DNA of 64,000 nt from Portunus trituberculatus (lineage: Eukaryota; Arthropoda; Malacostraca; Decapoda; Portunidae). Numbering within the stretch: position 1 is the stretch's first letter; the number at the start of each line of letters is the position of its first letter. The notes under the pieces are model-generated. The model saw only the letters and a list, made by a program, of their open reading frames with translations. It made no database searches and was not told the origin of the DNA. Of this stretch, positions 45,866 through 58,457 are shown one piece after another. The stretch covers positions 31,770,986 to 31,834,985 of the forward strand of contig NC_059301.1 in the NCBI RefSeq assembly GCF_017591435.1. Reading direction: 5' to 3'. The translations under genes were made by a program, and so were the position numbers.

Positions 45866-46290
45866 TTCGCCACAGGAGGTAACACACGGTCACAGAGTGA
45901 TGATAAGAGGCGTAAACTCACAGGTGTGAAGAAGAGATGAGTAAGTGGACAGCCAGAATCATGTAAAGTAATTTATGATACAAAATTTGCATTTTGTGTT
46001 TGAAATACAGCTGTAAGCTTAAAGTTGTATTTAAACATCCACTTGGCACTATATAAATTCTCATGTTTGACTCATATAACTGAGCGGTACAATGACACGG
46101 TTGTATGGATTTAGATATCGCTTTCAGGCATTGAATTAAACACAGCTTGCTTCACAGTGATTTTCATAGATTCATGTTGGCTAGGAGCTGAGATTTCGAG
46201 GTTTGAAATTTAGGGTCCGTTCTCCGGCTTTGGGTACGTTACTGCAGCGCGGCGATTTTCGTGTCAAATCCAGATCTTCTGTTATCTGTG

Positions 46291-46480
46291 ACTTATCCCA
46301 TATCTCCTCTACATCTTGGTAATTAAGATATTCAGCCCACTTTATGGATAGTAACTCACCCAGTTTACTGTAATCTACTTTTTCAAATAAATGCACGTTT
46401 CTTATACTCTTCCTTCTGTGGTTCTATACTACACTTAAATTGCACACAGCCATGGTCACTTTTCCCCAATGGGCTTCCAA
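46291..46480 (-). pseudogene. LINE-E endonuclease C-terminal piece
   Basis: In successive minus-strand frames: GSPLGKSDHGCVQFKCS (catalytic SDH block) near 46480-46430, then FEKVDYSKLGELLSIKWAEY and LNYQDVEEIWDK to 46298. A frameshift near 46390 separates them. Bases 46481-46619 hold nothing recognised. Confidence 0.72.
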
Positions 46481-47062
46481 TCTTAACCCCAAAAGTGTGA
46501 CCAACCTACATATCGGCGGGTGATATTTGAAACTGTAATGCCTATCAGCCTACATATAGCAAGGGGTGTAAAAATCTGGCAGTAAGACTGACTATTGTAT
46601 CAGTGGCTTGCACCGTGTACAGGCAACCCGCGCTTAACGAATGGGTTACGCTCCTAAAAAAACGTTCGTTAAGCGAATTTTCATTAAGCGAACCAATTAT
46701 AATAAGTTTAACCCCCTGACTTGAGCTTACATTGAGAGTAAACGAAGTGAGAGTGCATCATAGTACAATGAAAGGTTTAATGAAAGTAAAATTATGAAGT
46801 TAAACATTTAAGCACTTGAATTCAAGACTAGGTCATTAAAATGTACACTAATGTATGTATGTAAGTAACTTTATAAAGTTAATGATCTTAAATTTATGAA
46901 GGGAGGGAGAGTGGAGCGGGAAATATACTAGCGGGCAACCTGTGGAATGTAAACAAAGGGTGCATCATTGTAGTGCAAACAAAACTTATGTACCACATTT
47001 TCACAAGGCTTTCCATTTTATCCAATGCAGAGTCATGAGTTCAGGTGGTTCTTTTAGCTTAA

Positions 47063-47513
47063 CCCCTTTGCACCGGATGTTAAAAAAGCCCGCCTGTATG
47101 ATATACGGGTGGTAGTGCCCGCCGAGCTGGAAACTCGTGCAAGCTTGTCATACTTGTCGTCTTTGTGTATTATGCTGCTATTTTTTAGTCACTATATCAC
47201 CTTCGAAGAGGAAAGTGGACGCTTCTCTCTTCGGAGAGAGAGAGAGAGAGAGAGTGTGTGACATTTGCTAATATTTTAGACACAAGCGGGACACATGTAG
47301 CTTATCTTTAGTGATTGGTGGAGACAAGGATGGTGTGAGGAGCACTAGGATTTCAAGGACAGCATCCGGCGTGAGTAGTTGGTATCCAACACACTATACG
47401 GGACAACTGAACTGAAGAAAGCTCAGAAGAGAAATATGATGCCTACGTAGGGGTCACCGTATTTGCTACTGGGGCTTCATGACGCCCACATAGGTATCAC
47501 CGTATTGAAGGGG
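47063..47513. mobile_element. piggyBac-like MITE
   Basis: 451 bp between TTAA (47059-47062) and TTAA (47514-47517), with short inverted ends CCCCTTTGCACC and CCCCTTCAATAC. TTAA duplication plus a CCC-start end are piggyBac traits. No ORF. Contains a partly repeated segment near its right end (acgtaggggtcaccgtat and cataggtatcaccgtat) and (GA)n at 47233-47254. Confidence 0.75.
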
Positions 47514-47529
47514 TTAAAGGAAGATATGG

Positions 47530-49348
47530 GGCTGTACCAAGAGTCGCGAAGGCCAAGGCACGGACCTTCCCTTCGACCAGCAAGGCAAAGCCTTCGCCCT
47601 TACCTTCAATCCGTACCAAGAGTCGCTGTGGAAGGTAGGGCTGCGAGAGGTCTGCCGCTAGCATGAGTTGGTAACAGTTGTTTCGGTATTGGTATAACTG
47701 TAATCCGGATTGGAGGTCCACGAACGACAACAAAACCACAGTGCGCGCTACAAGAATGGAGGGAAGAAGCTGTGACCCGGCCAAACCACTCACGCATGAA
47801 CAGAGAATAATGATTCTCAATCTTGTAAAAGAGAATAAAGACTTGCAAGACTGCTCCACAAACCCAGCTAGCCTTCACATGGAAAAAATTAGCTTGGGAG
47901 GCGATCACCAAGTCATTTAATGCCATTAACGTTTTTTAATATTAATATATTTATAGCTAAATAAAAATTCAAGATTTTAGCATCAGCTGGTGCTCAGAGA
48001 GAAACTGACAATATGAAAAAGAGGCAGGCTCAGGTAGTGAGTAACAAGCCCACATGTGATCAGAGTTATTGAATATCTGTGTCCTCAAGCATTCCTTATT
48101 GAAAACCTGGCTTGCCACACACTTAAATAATTTTTCTTCTTTTCAAGTTTTGTATATGTATGTTCTGAATGTTTATTGTTGTTGCTCAATTTCACTATGT
48201 ATTTATAACAGGTTTATTCAACAACTTTACAGACTGCAGTGTTTTCATAATTTCCAAAATTCTTAACTTTCTTTTTTTTTCTGTATCCTTCCATTATCCC
48301 TAAAATGGTAATTTATCATTTGTTTGGAAATCACTGTCTTACAAAATCCATATCAAGAAGCAGTGGTAGTTCATTACAAGAGTTAACAAATTTGTATTCT
48401 TTGGGATCTGCTAGACCACAATTTGTATGCATTATCATTAAAAATTCCATAGTTAACACATTAGTATAGTCAATCATGAATTACATTAATCACGGCCTGA
48501 AATAGTTTGGATACAGGACTATACATCTTGAGAACTACCTACAATACTGTCAGTATACCTAGACTTAAATCCTTGCACATCACACCCAACTCAGTGAAAA
48601 GTTATCTGTTGACTTAGCTTTAACATTATTGCACTCAATGCTTATGTCACTCACTGTCTTTGTTGAGAGAGAGAGAGAGAGTTTGATAAGAAGTCCTGGG
48701 TTAGTGTGAAGTGGGGTGCTTGTGAAATTCTCTGTCTACATCCCTACATACATCTTTGTGGTTTTGTTTTAAACCTGCTTATACAGGCTAGTATTTACCT
48801 TGTGACTGGCTTTTCTTTGCATACTTTGACAGCCTTCTGTCTGTTGGCAGTTCACCAGTCACTTCCTATTCTCCATTAACCCATGCACATATTTGGTCTT
48901 TAATAGGCTTGGATGATGAGCTCACTAAAGAAAATATTTATTACCATGAAATAAACAGTGTAACTTTCCTGACAAACGAAAACAAGCTTCATAAAACAGC
49001 TAGGTGGCGAGCTTTCTGGATCCACTTCGTTCTTCCACCTCACGATTTTAAGGCGATCCTTCACTATTATAAAAAGAATAGTAACTTACGTGGAAACATA
49101 ACTATCGGTTTTCCAAGATTGAAAATATTACTTGATGTAGATTTTAGTTCATACTATTTGTTGGTTACTCCAGCTTACGAAAATTATGAAATATTTCTTC
49201 GAAGGTCATGTGGAAGACACGAGGGCACCCATGCCTTCCCTTTGACCTTCCCTCTGCTCTTCGTTCCAATAATGACAGCGACTCTTGGTACCACATTACC
49301 TTCCCTTCTACCCTCGACCTCAAATCTTCGTGACTCTTGGTACGGGCC
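47530..49348 (+). mobile_element. Harbinger-like element with doubled subterminal motifs
   Basis: 1819 bp. Inverted ends GGCTGTACCAAGAGTCGCGA and, reverse-complemented, GGCCCGTACCAAGAGTCACG. ATGG flanks both sides (47526-47529, 49349-49352), so the duplication is 3 or 4 bp. The motif GTACCAAGAGTCGC (or one-base variant) occurs twice at each end. It carries a Myb/SANT-like domain, as Harbinger elements do, but no recognised DDE transposase. Confidence 0.75.
47756..47940 (+). pseudogene. Myb/SANT-like DNA-binding domain, frameshifted
   Basis: From ATG 47756: a short basic start, then PLTHEQRIMILNLVKENKDL, and after a one-base frameshift near 47877 the TWKKLAWEAITKSFNAIN block. The E..ILL.LV..YK....N, W.KK..AW..I...FNA pattern is that of the zeste/NAIF1-type Myb/SANT domain found in Harbinger second proteins and related DNA-binding proteins. 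A stop follows the block; no further domain. Confidence 0.68.
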
Positions 49349-49388
49349 ATGGTCTCATCAGCCAGTCAGTCTGCTGACTTTAAAATAA
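48909..49388 (+). other. Unidentified open frame of 159 codons
   Basis: I do not recognise this product. Residues 1-95 (MDDELTKENIYYHEINS, WRAFWIHFVLPPHDFK, LLDVDFSSYYLLVTPAYENY) look protein-like, while the rest from about 49200 is translated transposon end, so the natural frame probably ended or continued elsewhere. It lies inside the Harbinger-like element and could be a decayed exon or transposase piece. Bases 47941-48908 show no other feature. Confidence 0.35.
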
Positions 49389-50367
49389 TAGAGACAGTAG
49401 ATGGAGTCAAGATGGTGGTGAGCAATACTATTAGTTTTCTCCCCTCTCTCGTGTCGTGAATAATATCCAGCTTCACTTCGAGAGTGAGAGACTTCCTGGT
49501 CTTCTTAGCAACACTAGGCGACATTGCAGGGCATTTTGGTGGCATGTAGAGTGAGGGAAGACAAGCTGCTGCTGACGCTGTTATTGTTTTGAACTAGGAG
49601 TGAGTGGTGTGCGTTTTGTCCACAAGAGGCACTGGTGTATTCAAAAGCTTGTCGGCTTGCGTAATACAGCTGGGCTTTCAAACTTGGAAAAATTACCTGG
49701 ATAAAATTTTGTTAAAGCGAGTTTGGTGTTCATTAAACGAGTAGATGGTAGTAGAAGGTAACCTTCGTTGTAGCGAAATTTCGTTGTGTGAACCTTCGTT
49801 AAGTGGGGGTTGCTTGTACTAGCAGTCCACCCCTCTTCCCCATCCCTACATGAATCACAGAGGGTCTGGTCAACCCTGTACCTCCCTCCTCCTGCCTCCT
49901 CTCCCTTCCCTAGGCCCTCCTTTCCTCTGTGTGCATTGCTGGAGGGTTGTCTGGGCACCATGTAAGCCTCTGGCACTCACATACACATGTACAGTAATCG
50001 CCCACGTTTCCGGATTGCCACTATATGGAATTCACTACTGTCCAGAGCTGCCCCCAAGCATATTTAAACCTACCGCATGAGCGATCCCTCGATCCCGCTA
50101 GGCAGCATAGCACATAGGCGGCATCCCAATAAAACTTTTTCTGTCGTCTTCAACGATTTCTGTTGGATTTTTACTGTTCTGTCAATTCTTTCTGTCGTCT
50201 TGAGCCAGATGGAACACACTGTTTTCCTCTAGTGTTAATTTTTAGCCAAATTAAGATCTATAGTTTCGAACCAAAACTTTTATAATAAAATTTATTTTCT
50301 TGCTAATTGGAATGATGCTATAATCTCGACTTAATAGCATCTTCATAAGTAGATGGAAATATATTTG

Positions 50368-50371
50368 TGTA

Positions 50372-50460
<89 letters not shown>
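50368..50460. repeat. Compound (TG)n(TA)n microsatellite
   Basis: About 9 TG units then about 36 TA units up to the left end of the Tigger at 50462. Confidence 0.95.
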
Positions 50461-50463
<3 letters not shown>

Positions 50464-50601
50464 GTAAGCCCCCACATTTAGCGATCCTATTAGTTTGCGA
50501 AACCATCACTAAATTGGAATTTCGCCAAATTTGAATACTACTTTAAATAGGGAAAAATACCAATCAGTCTTTCGTCCGCCCAAAGTCCCCATTTCGAGTC
50601 C

Positions 50602-52855
50602 TCATTTACAGCTGCAAAATAAACAAGCTGCCTTTGATACATTAGCAAACATGCAATATATTGGTAAATGAATAGTTAAAACATAAAATTGAATGCTGTA
50701 CTCACTATAAAAGGGGAGAATGAAAGCCTGGGGGGATGATAAATACAGGATGGTGGTAGCGGCGCACAGGCTTAGTGCCCGCCACCACCACTGGGGTCCA
50801 TCTCCAAGTAACTCTCCTTGGGCTGCAACCTCCCTGGCTGCTGCAGTATCAACTTCTTCAAAGCCTAGGAATTCTGCATCTTCTTGAGAGACTGGAGATA
50901 TGTGAGCAGGAGGTGGTGCCTGGGGTTCCTCTGCAGCTGTATCACATGGTGGTGCATCATCCAGGATTTCAGCATCCTCATCGCCTAGAATATCAGTGAG
51001 ACCCTGACTTATCATTCTTTGCCTTGCAAGCTGATGGTTGAAGAAGTCTGTTATTTTTGCCTGTTGAGTTAATGCTAACCTCTTCTGGTAAAGCTCCCTG
51101 AATACTCCTGTGAATTTTTCTAGGTGTTGCGCAGCTTGTTCAATATTTTCGTCATCTTGTTTGAATTTGTTGGAGGTCTCTTCTTTTAAGATAGCACAGA
51201 GTCCTAGGATGTTGCTCAGTTCTTTAGTGGTGACCTCCTTATCTCCTGGTGTTGATGTTTCTTGATCTGCCTCCTCCTGCTTGTCCTCTTCCATCATCTC
51301 CTGAAGGGTAAGTTCCCTGGTTCTTTCTCTAATGATGTCAGCAACAGCCTCATTGTCCACTGCAGCCATGCCGGGAACTTGTTGAATGGAATTTGTTTTC
51401 TGTTGGAGAAGTGTTTCTTGCTTCTGTTTCTCCTTCTCTTGCAGCTTTAAATGAGGCAGTAAAGGGGTCCAGGCGTGTCTAATTGTCTTCAGAGTTATTT
51501 TAGACTAAGAACGAGACATCAAATCAACCGCCTGCTTGATCTGGAATTTCTTCCAAAACTGCTTCATAGATAATACAACATCTGGTGCAACAGGAGGTTA
51601 ATCTGAGGCAACTGGAGAGTGTGGGGCTTGTGGTGTGGCCGGCTGTGCGGAGGTAGAGGCAATGCGAGATGCCGGTGATGAGGGTGCTGCTGGTGGGTCG
51701 GAAGTTGCCACTTCCTTCTCCCCACTACTCACTAACTTTTCAATATCTTTTATCTCCTTTCGGCTGTCTGTTGCCCTTTTAATTTTATCATGGAGATAGC
51801 CATAGAAGATGAACTTCACGTTAGCAATAAGCTCTTGATCCAGGGGCTGTAGTTTGGCTGTAGTATTGGGGGGCATAAATACAACTTGGACAGCTGGGTG
51901 CCGCCCGACCAGGAACTTGCGTGGCCGGGGGCATTGTCAAGGAACAGCACAACCTTGAAGGGGATTTTTTCTTTTTACAGTGCCTCTTTGCATTGGGTAC
52001 AAAATGATTGTCAAACCAGATGACAGATATTGGGATAGTCATATATCCAGATGCATTATGAAGCCAGATACAGTTAGGCAGGTTCTCCATGTCACAGTTT
52101 CTAAATGAATGAGGCTTGGCAAATTTGTATATCACCAGTGGCTTCATTTTACATTCTCCACTAGCATTGCATGTGAATAAAACACTGAATTTGTCCTTCG
52201 CCAGCTTGTGACCAGGTGCCTGCTTTACCTCTTTAGGAATAAATGTAGAAGTAGGGGCGTGATGCCAGTAGAAAGCGGTTTCGTCACAGCTAAACACTTG
52301 GTCAGGGGAATAATTACCCTCATCAATTATTTGCTTGGCCACAGGAATAAAGGCCTTGGCTGCCATGGCATCAGCAGAGGCTATCTCCCATTGATAAGAG
52401 GCATGCTTTATAGAACACCTTTTCTTGAACCTCTGCAGCCACCCTTTTGAGGCAGTGAAGGGAGGAGGATTTTTAACCTTTTTCTTGGCACACACACCTG
52501 CATAATATTCTCTAGCAGTACGACGAATTTCCACACCATCAACACTTTGTTTTTCTTCAAGTCTACATGTAAGCCAGTTCAGTAGAAAGTGTTCTGTTAT
52601 AAGTAGCATGTGGTTCTTCACAGACCTCTCACGAATACCCCTAGAGGGGCCAGCCTTGGGCAAATACTTCTTTGCACTTTCAATATTTTTCTTAACTTCA
52701 CTCTTGGCCCTTCGAATGTTCCTCACTGTAGACTCAGGAACCCCTAAGGCCTTAACAATATCACAGGTTCTTGCTCCAGCTTCTATCATGTTTAAAATTT
52801 TCTCCTTGTCAACCATTGAATAGGTCTTGTGCTGTTTACGCTGGATTACACACAC
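50602..52855 (-). pseudogene. Tigger transposase, frameshifted
   Basis: 51821-52855 starts MCVIQRKQHKTYSMVDKEKI: first helix-turn-helix with ILNMIEAGARTCDIVKALGV and PESTVRNIRR, then the CENP-B-type second domain (FTASKGWLQRFKKR), first catalytic Asp in VFSCDETAFYWHH and KPLVIYKFAKPHSF. The second Asp (VLFLDNAPGH) is in another frame near 51930 after an A-run frameshift, and the third lies in LQPLDQELIANVKFIFYGY at 51598-51876. 50602-51369 is the acidic C-terminal region. A TAA and frame changes lie between 51369 and 51598. Inactive, but all three acidic residues can be located. Confidence 0.88.
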
Positions 52856-53097
52856 AATAGCTCAAGTGTCGAGCGGGAATGCCGGAGGCACTCTGGGGCT
52901 GACGTCACAGCCAAACAGACATGCGATTGGCTCAGAGCGAGCGGGAGGCTGGACAATTGGCTCAGAGTGAGCGGGAGGCTGGACAATTGGCTCAGAGCAA
53001 GCGGGAGCAAGGCCGCCTGGAGAATAACCTCCAGGCGGTACATTCGCTATATGTGAGAGAAAATCGCCAAACTTGAGGGCCTGGCCTTTTTCTAGAC

Positions 53098-55624
53098 CAG
53101 GGGTCGGCAACCTATGGCACGCATGCCAGACTTGGCACACAGAGTGCTTACCTATGGCACGCCACGTGATATGAAGGAGCAAAGAAAAAAAAGTTAAGCA
53201 ACAAAATAATGAGAGAGAGAGAGAGAGAGAGAGAAAATGTGTATTGTACATCCTTACAGTTATGATTTAAATTTTCGTATGATTCTAAATATTTCTTTCT
53301 TATGATATATTAAAATGATTAAATTAAAACGAAAATGTTTTGTACCCGCGATGAGGTGTACGTGAGCACAGCGAGATGTAGACGAGTATGAGACACGTTG
53401 GTCCCCGCCGCTGGTGACGCATTAGTCAAGCAGCGCTGCTGTTTCAGTGACTATTTACCTGCCCTGAGTGACACTCTTTCTAGTTACTGTCGCCATGGCT
53501 ACTGCGAAAAAAGTCAAGCTTGATGTCCGATCATTTCAGTCATCATGGACAAATGACTTTGGATTTATTCAACAGAATGATCGTGCTGTGTGTGCTCTCT
53601 GCTGCGAAAATGTCGTGTGCCGCACATCTAGTGTTAAAAGACACTTTGAAACAAAACACGATAAGACTTTCAAGGACAGTGCAGACAAGGCTGAAGCGAT
53701 TAAGAAAGCAGTATCCCGCTATGAGAAACAAAGTAATGTGTTTAAGAACCTGAGTGCTAGCAAAACAATGCAACTGAGGCCAGTTACAAACTAGCTCTGT
53801 GTATTGCTAAGCATGGAAAGCCTTTTACTGATGGAGATTTCATAAAGCAGCTTTCCTAGAGTGCTCTGAGGTGTTATTTGATGGCATATCAAACAAACAG
53901 ATGATCATCTCAAGGATAAAAGATATGCCTGCCTCAGCTAGGACCGTGGAGAGACGTATTTCTGAAATGGCTGCTAATGTAGGTGAGCAGCAAACTGTTG
54001 CTTTAACAACTACACCTGTGTTCAGTGTGGCCCTGGATGAAAGCGTGGATATAAATGACATTCCCCGTCTGGCTGTTTTTGCCAGGTACAGTGACACAGA
54101 GATACACGAGGAGCTGTGTTGTCTTCAACCTATGTATGGCACTACCAAGGGGGAGGACATACTGAAGACATTCACTGACCATTTTGAGGACAGAGGGGTT
54201 GACATAAGAAAGATTTTTGCAGTAACAACAGATGGTGCCCCTGCTATGGTAGGAAAAAACAAGGGTTTTACCAAGCTTGTTGAGGATAAAATTGGACACC
54301 CCATTTTGAAATTGCACTGCATAATTCATCAAGAAAATTTATGTGCCAAAATCTCGAGCTCTGATCTCAACAAGGTGATGGCTACTGTAACAAAAGTAGT
54401 GAATTTTGTTGTTGCACACTCTTCTCTTACGCACAGGCAGTTTCAAGCTTTCCTTGAAGAGGTGGACAGTGCTTACAAAGATATACCCTTGCACAGCAGT
54501 GTTAGGTGGCTAAGCTGTGGGAAGGTATTGGAGAGATTTGTGGAATGCTTTGATGAAATCAAGCTTTTCTTAACAGAAAAAGGCCAAGGCTACCCTGAGC
54601 TGGAGGACAGAGATTGGATTGTGAAACTTATGTTTCTCTCAGACATCACCAAACATCTAAATGACCTCAGTCTTCTCTTGCAAGGTGCAGGAAAAACAGT
54701 GATGGACTTGTATGATACTTGGAAGGCATTTGTTGCAAAGCTTGCAGTTTACTCATCAGATATTAAAAATGGTTCTTTCCGTTACTTCAAAAACTTGAAA
54801 AACTTATCTGCAACTCATCCTGTCAACACTACTGATCTTCAGGTGTACATGCAAGAATTGAAATCTGAGTTCTCAATCAGATTTCAAGATTTCCAAAACA
54901 TCGGCCCAGTGTTTTCCTTTTTAATCAGACCAGACACGTTTAGATACAGTGAGTTGGACGCATCTCTTTTTGAGTGGATGGAAACTGAGGAGTTGGAAAT
55001 GCAGTTAATTGACTTTCAGGCCTCATCATTGTGGTCAGCTAAATTTAAGGATCATCGAGAAATATTGGAAACTAGTACGAATGATCATGCAGCCTCCATA
55101 TTAAGTTCCTGGACATCACTGCCTGATAAATTCAATTGCATGAAGAAAGTAGCTTTTGCATTGCTATCAGCATTTGGATCTACATATCAGTGCGAGCAGA
55201 TATTTTCACACATGAAGCACATCCTCAATCCCCATCGCAGCAACCTTACAACGGATCATTCTGAGGGTTGTGTAAAGCTCAAGGTGTCCAGATATTCACC
55301 TGAAATTTCAACTTTGGCCAAAGGGAAGCAAGGGCAAGGATCGCATTAATATTGTGAGTATAATTTTACAATAAAGAAGTATATTTTAGTTTCTAAGAAT
55401 ACTAAATGCTACAAAAGTGTTACATTTATGTTATGCATGTGGAGAAAAATACATCCTACTTTAATTACAATGGTCACTACATACTCAGTCATAGTGTATA
55501 ATTATAATTTTCATTTTCGTAGGCTACATATAGGGCTGAAAAAATAACATTTGGCACGCAAGGAGTAAAAAAGTGGCATGAATTATAAACTGGCACACTA
55601 TGTTCAAAAGGTTGCCGACCCCTG
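53098..55624 (+). mobile_element. hAT element with perfect 8-bp TSD
   Basis: 2527 bp. Inverted ends CAGGGGTCGGCAACC and GGTTGCCGACCCCTG. Flanks TTCTAGAC at 53090-53097 and 55625-55632 are identical. A (GA)n tract lies at 53212-53233. Holds an almost complete transposase. Confidence 0.95.
53495..55349 (+). pseudogene. hAT transposase (ZBED5/GTF2IRD2-like), two frameshifts
   Basis: Starts at ATG 53495 (MATAKKVKL). BED-like zinc finger: CALCCENVVCRTSSVKRHFE with H..KH. Frame shifts near 53765 and again near 53850, after which 53871-55349 is open for about 490 codons. Catalytic fold: VALDESVDINDI (first Asp), TTDGAPAMVGKN (second Asp), SVRWLSCGKVLERF (Trp block), and the C-terminal YQCEQIFSHMKHI (Glu in the dimerisation block). 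Length and order fit a complete hAT transposase of the type domesticated in vertebrate ZBED5 and GTF2IRD2. The short region between the two shifts keeps coding similarity in a third frame, so only two indels disable it. Confidence 0.92.
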
Positions 55625-55682
55625 TTCTAGACAGTCGCTAAATAAGGGTTTTGCTAAGTTGGAATTCGCTAAATTGGTCTTA

Positions 55683-55920
<238 letters not shown>

Positions 55921-56162
55921 TGCTTACTCCAATTTTGCGAGTTCAAATTTTGCGATACGCCAATTTTGCGACCAAGGACCAAAAATTGCCATTTTTAAAA
56001 TTTCCCCATCTTGCTCCTTTCTCCTGATAGTGCGAGTGGTGGCGGGAGAAAGAGCGTTCCCACAAATTATATATTACTGTATTATATAGGCAATATTTTA
56101 TTAATTTATTCATATTTATCAAATTATACTATATTATCACATTTATATTATATTTATCATAG

Positions 56163-56390
56163 TTTTTTTTTTTTTTTTTTATACCATGTGGGCTTTTCAC
56201 GGGAATTTATGGGCTAAAGGGGATACTAATTAAGGTTACCTCCTATTTCAAAGCCCACCCGCTAGGAAACCATTGCCCCGAGTGAGGAAGCCCAACCTAC
56301 ACTCAGACCGTAGACAGGATTCGAACCCATGCGCTTCGAGACCCCTCGGATCCCAAAGCATGCACGGATCCACTGTACCACGGCGGCTTC
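56163..56390 (-). mobile_element. tRNA-derived SINE with poly(A) tail
   Basis: On the minus strand: GCCGCCGTGGTACAGTGGAT (A-box region), B box GGGTTCGAATCC, a tRNA-unrelated body, and an 18-base poly(A) tail (T run 56163-56180). A long segment between the anticodon region and T arm suggests a class II (Leu/Ser-like) source. Distinct from the (AC)n-tailed SINE at 28471. No clear target duplication. Confidence 0.8.
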
Positions 56391-56558
56391 TTAATGTTTG
56401 ATGGTTTTGGCTAGTTTTCATAAAAATCTGGTGGTAATTCAACGAAGCTCATCTGGCAACACTGCCCTGCTCCCTCCCGCCTTCCATTTGCTTACGTACA
56501 CCTCCACGGAGTTCTCTCTGCAAATTTGGAGGAATCCTTGTGCTCGACTTTGTGCGAC

Positions 56559-56927
56559 ATGGCGCCACCAACCAAGAAAACCATTAGGCTAACTTTGGAG
56601 CAGAAGATGAAGATAATTAAGATGAAAAGAGATGGAAAAAGGAATTATATTTCCAGAGAGTTTGGTGTGGGAGAATCAACTGTGAGAATGGTGTTTAATA
56701 ACAGTGAGAAGATTGAAAAAGCTGTAAAAACCTATGGTGGACAGATTTTTTATTCTCGTAGCCATTGTACAAACACTGTGATCATTCATATGGAAAGATA
56801 CCTGGCTCAATATATTAAAAGAAAGGAAAAGGAAGGAAAAATTAGGCGACCATGGACGAGGGGTCCACCATATTCAATTTTTCCCATAGGAATAATACTT
56901 CCAATTTTGCGATTTCCAAATTTGTGA
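56559..56927 (+). pseudogene. Tigger transposase N-terminal DNA-binding fragment
   Basis: From ATG 56559 (MAPPTKKTIRLTLEQKMKII): helix-turn-helix typical of CENP-B/pogo proteins, with KRDGKRNYISREFGVGESTV. After KIEKAVKTYGG the sequence reaches HMERYLAQYIKRKEKEGK and then non-coding terminal sequence. No catalytic domain. It could still bind element ends if expressed (inference). Confidence 0.72.
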
Positions 56928-56968
56928 CACACAATGCTGCCCCATTTCTCGCAAAATTGGAGTAAGCA

Positions 56969-56971
<3 letters not shown>

Positions 56972-57046
<75 letters not shown>
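56972..57046. repeat. (TA)n microsatellite
   Basis: About 37 TA units, followed by (AC)n to 57051. Confidence 0.97.
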
Positions 57047-58309
<1,263 letters not shown>

Positions 58310-58457
58310 TACTTAACGCACACGAGACGCAGTTGAGGAAGGATGCAGTACCGTCGCTCCGAGAATCAGCTGATCTTCACTACCTATTTGTTTTGGGTTT
58401 GCAGTGACCTGGGCCGGTAGTGTAGACTCGTTTTCATGAATATATTGTTACAAAATC

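Larger units (their letters stand above)
43947..46290. mobile_element. 2.3-kb element with long inverted repeats, superfamily unknown
   Basis: Ends CACAGATAACAGTAGATCTG (43947) and, reverse-complemented from 46290, CACAGATAACAGAAGATCTG; similarity continues about 75 bp through GGATTTGACACG and GCAGTAACGTACCCAAAG. ACTTATC flanks both sides (43940-43946, 46291-46297), with an ambiguous eighth base C. Removing it rejoins the LINE-E frame at GDK/WDK. No transposase recognised; 44020-45320 and 45866-46220 are non-coding as far as I can see. Contains the element at 45327-45865. The 7-8 bp duplication would fit P- or hAT-like enzymes, unproven. Confidence 0.83.
40430..46480 (-). mobile_element. LINE-E, CR1/L2-like, split by three insertions
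   Basis: Minus-strand LINE in four pieces: 40430-41746, 42740-43092, 43628-43946 and 46291-46480. Removing the elements at 41747-42739, 43093-43627 and 43947-46290 restores the order endonuclease end, linker, RT, C-terminal tail. Both outer borders are approximate. Confidence 0.85.
46620..49816 (-). mobile_element. Tigger-type element containing two other transposons
   Basis: Ends CAGGCAACCCGCGCTTAACG and, reverse-complemented, CAAGCAACCCCCACTTAACG, TA flanks at 46618-46619 and 49817-49818. Same family as 61823-62808, in the opposite orientation. Without the insertions at 47063-47513 and 47530-49348 about 0.92 kb remain, close to the 0.99 kb of the sister copy. No intact transposase. Confidence 0.88.

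Noticed and set aside
56300..56390. tRNA-Leu/Ser gene
   Set aside because: Part of a SINE with poly(A) tail; no proper cloverleaf closure.
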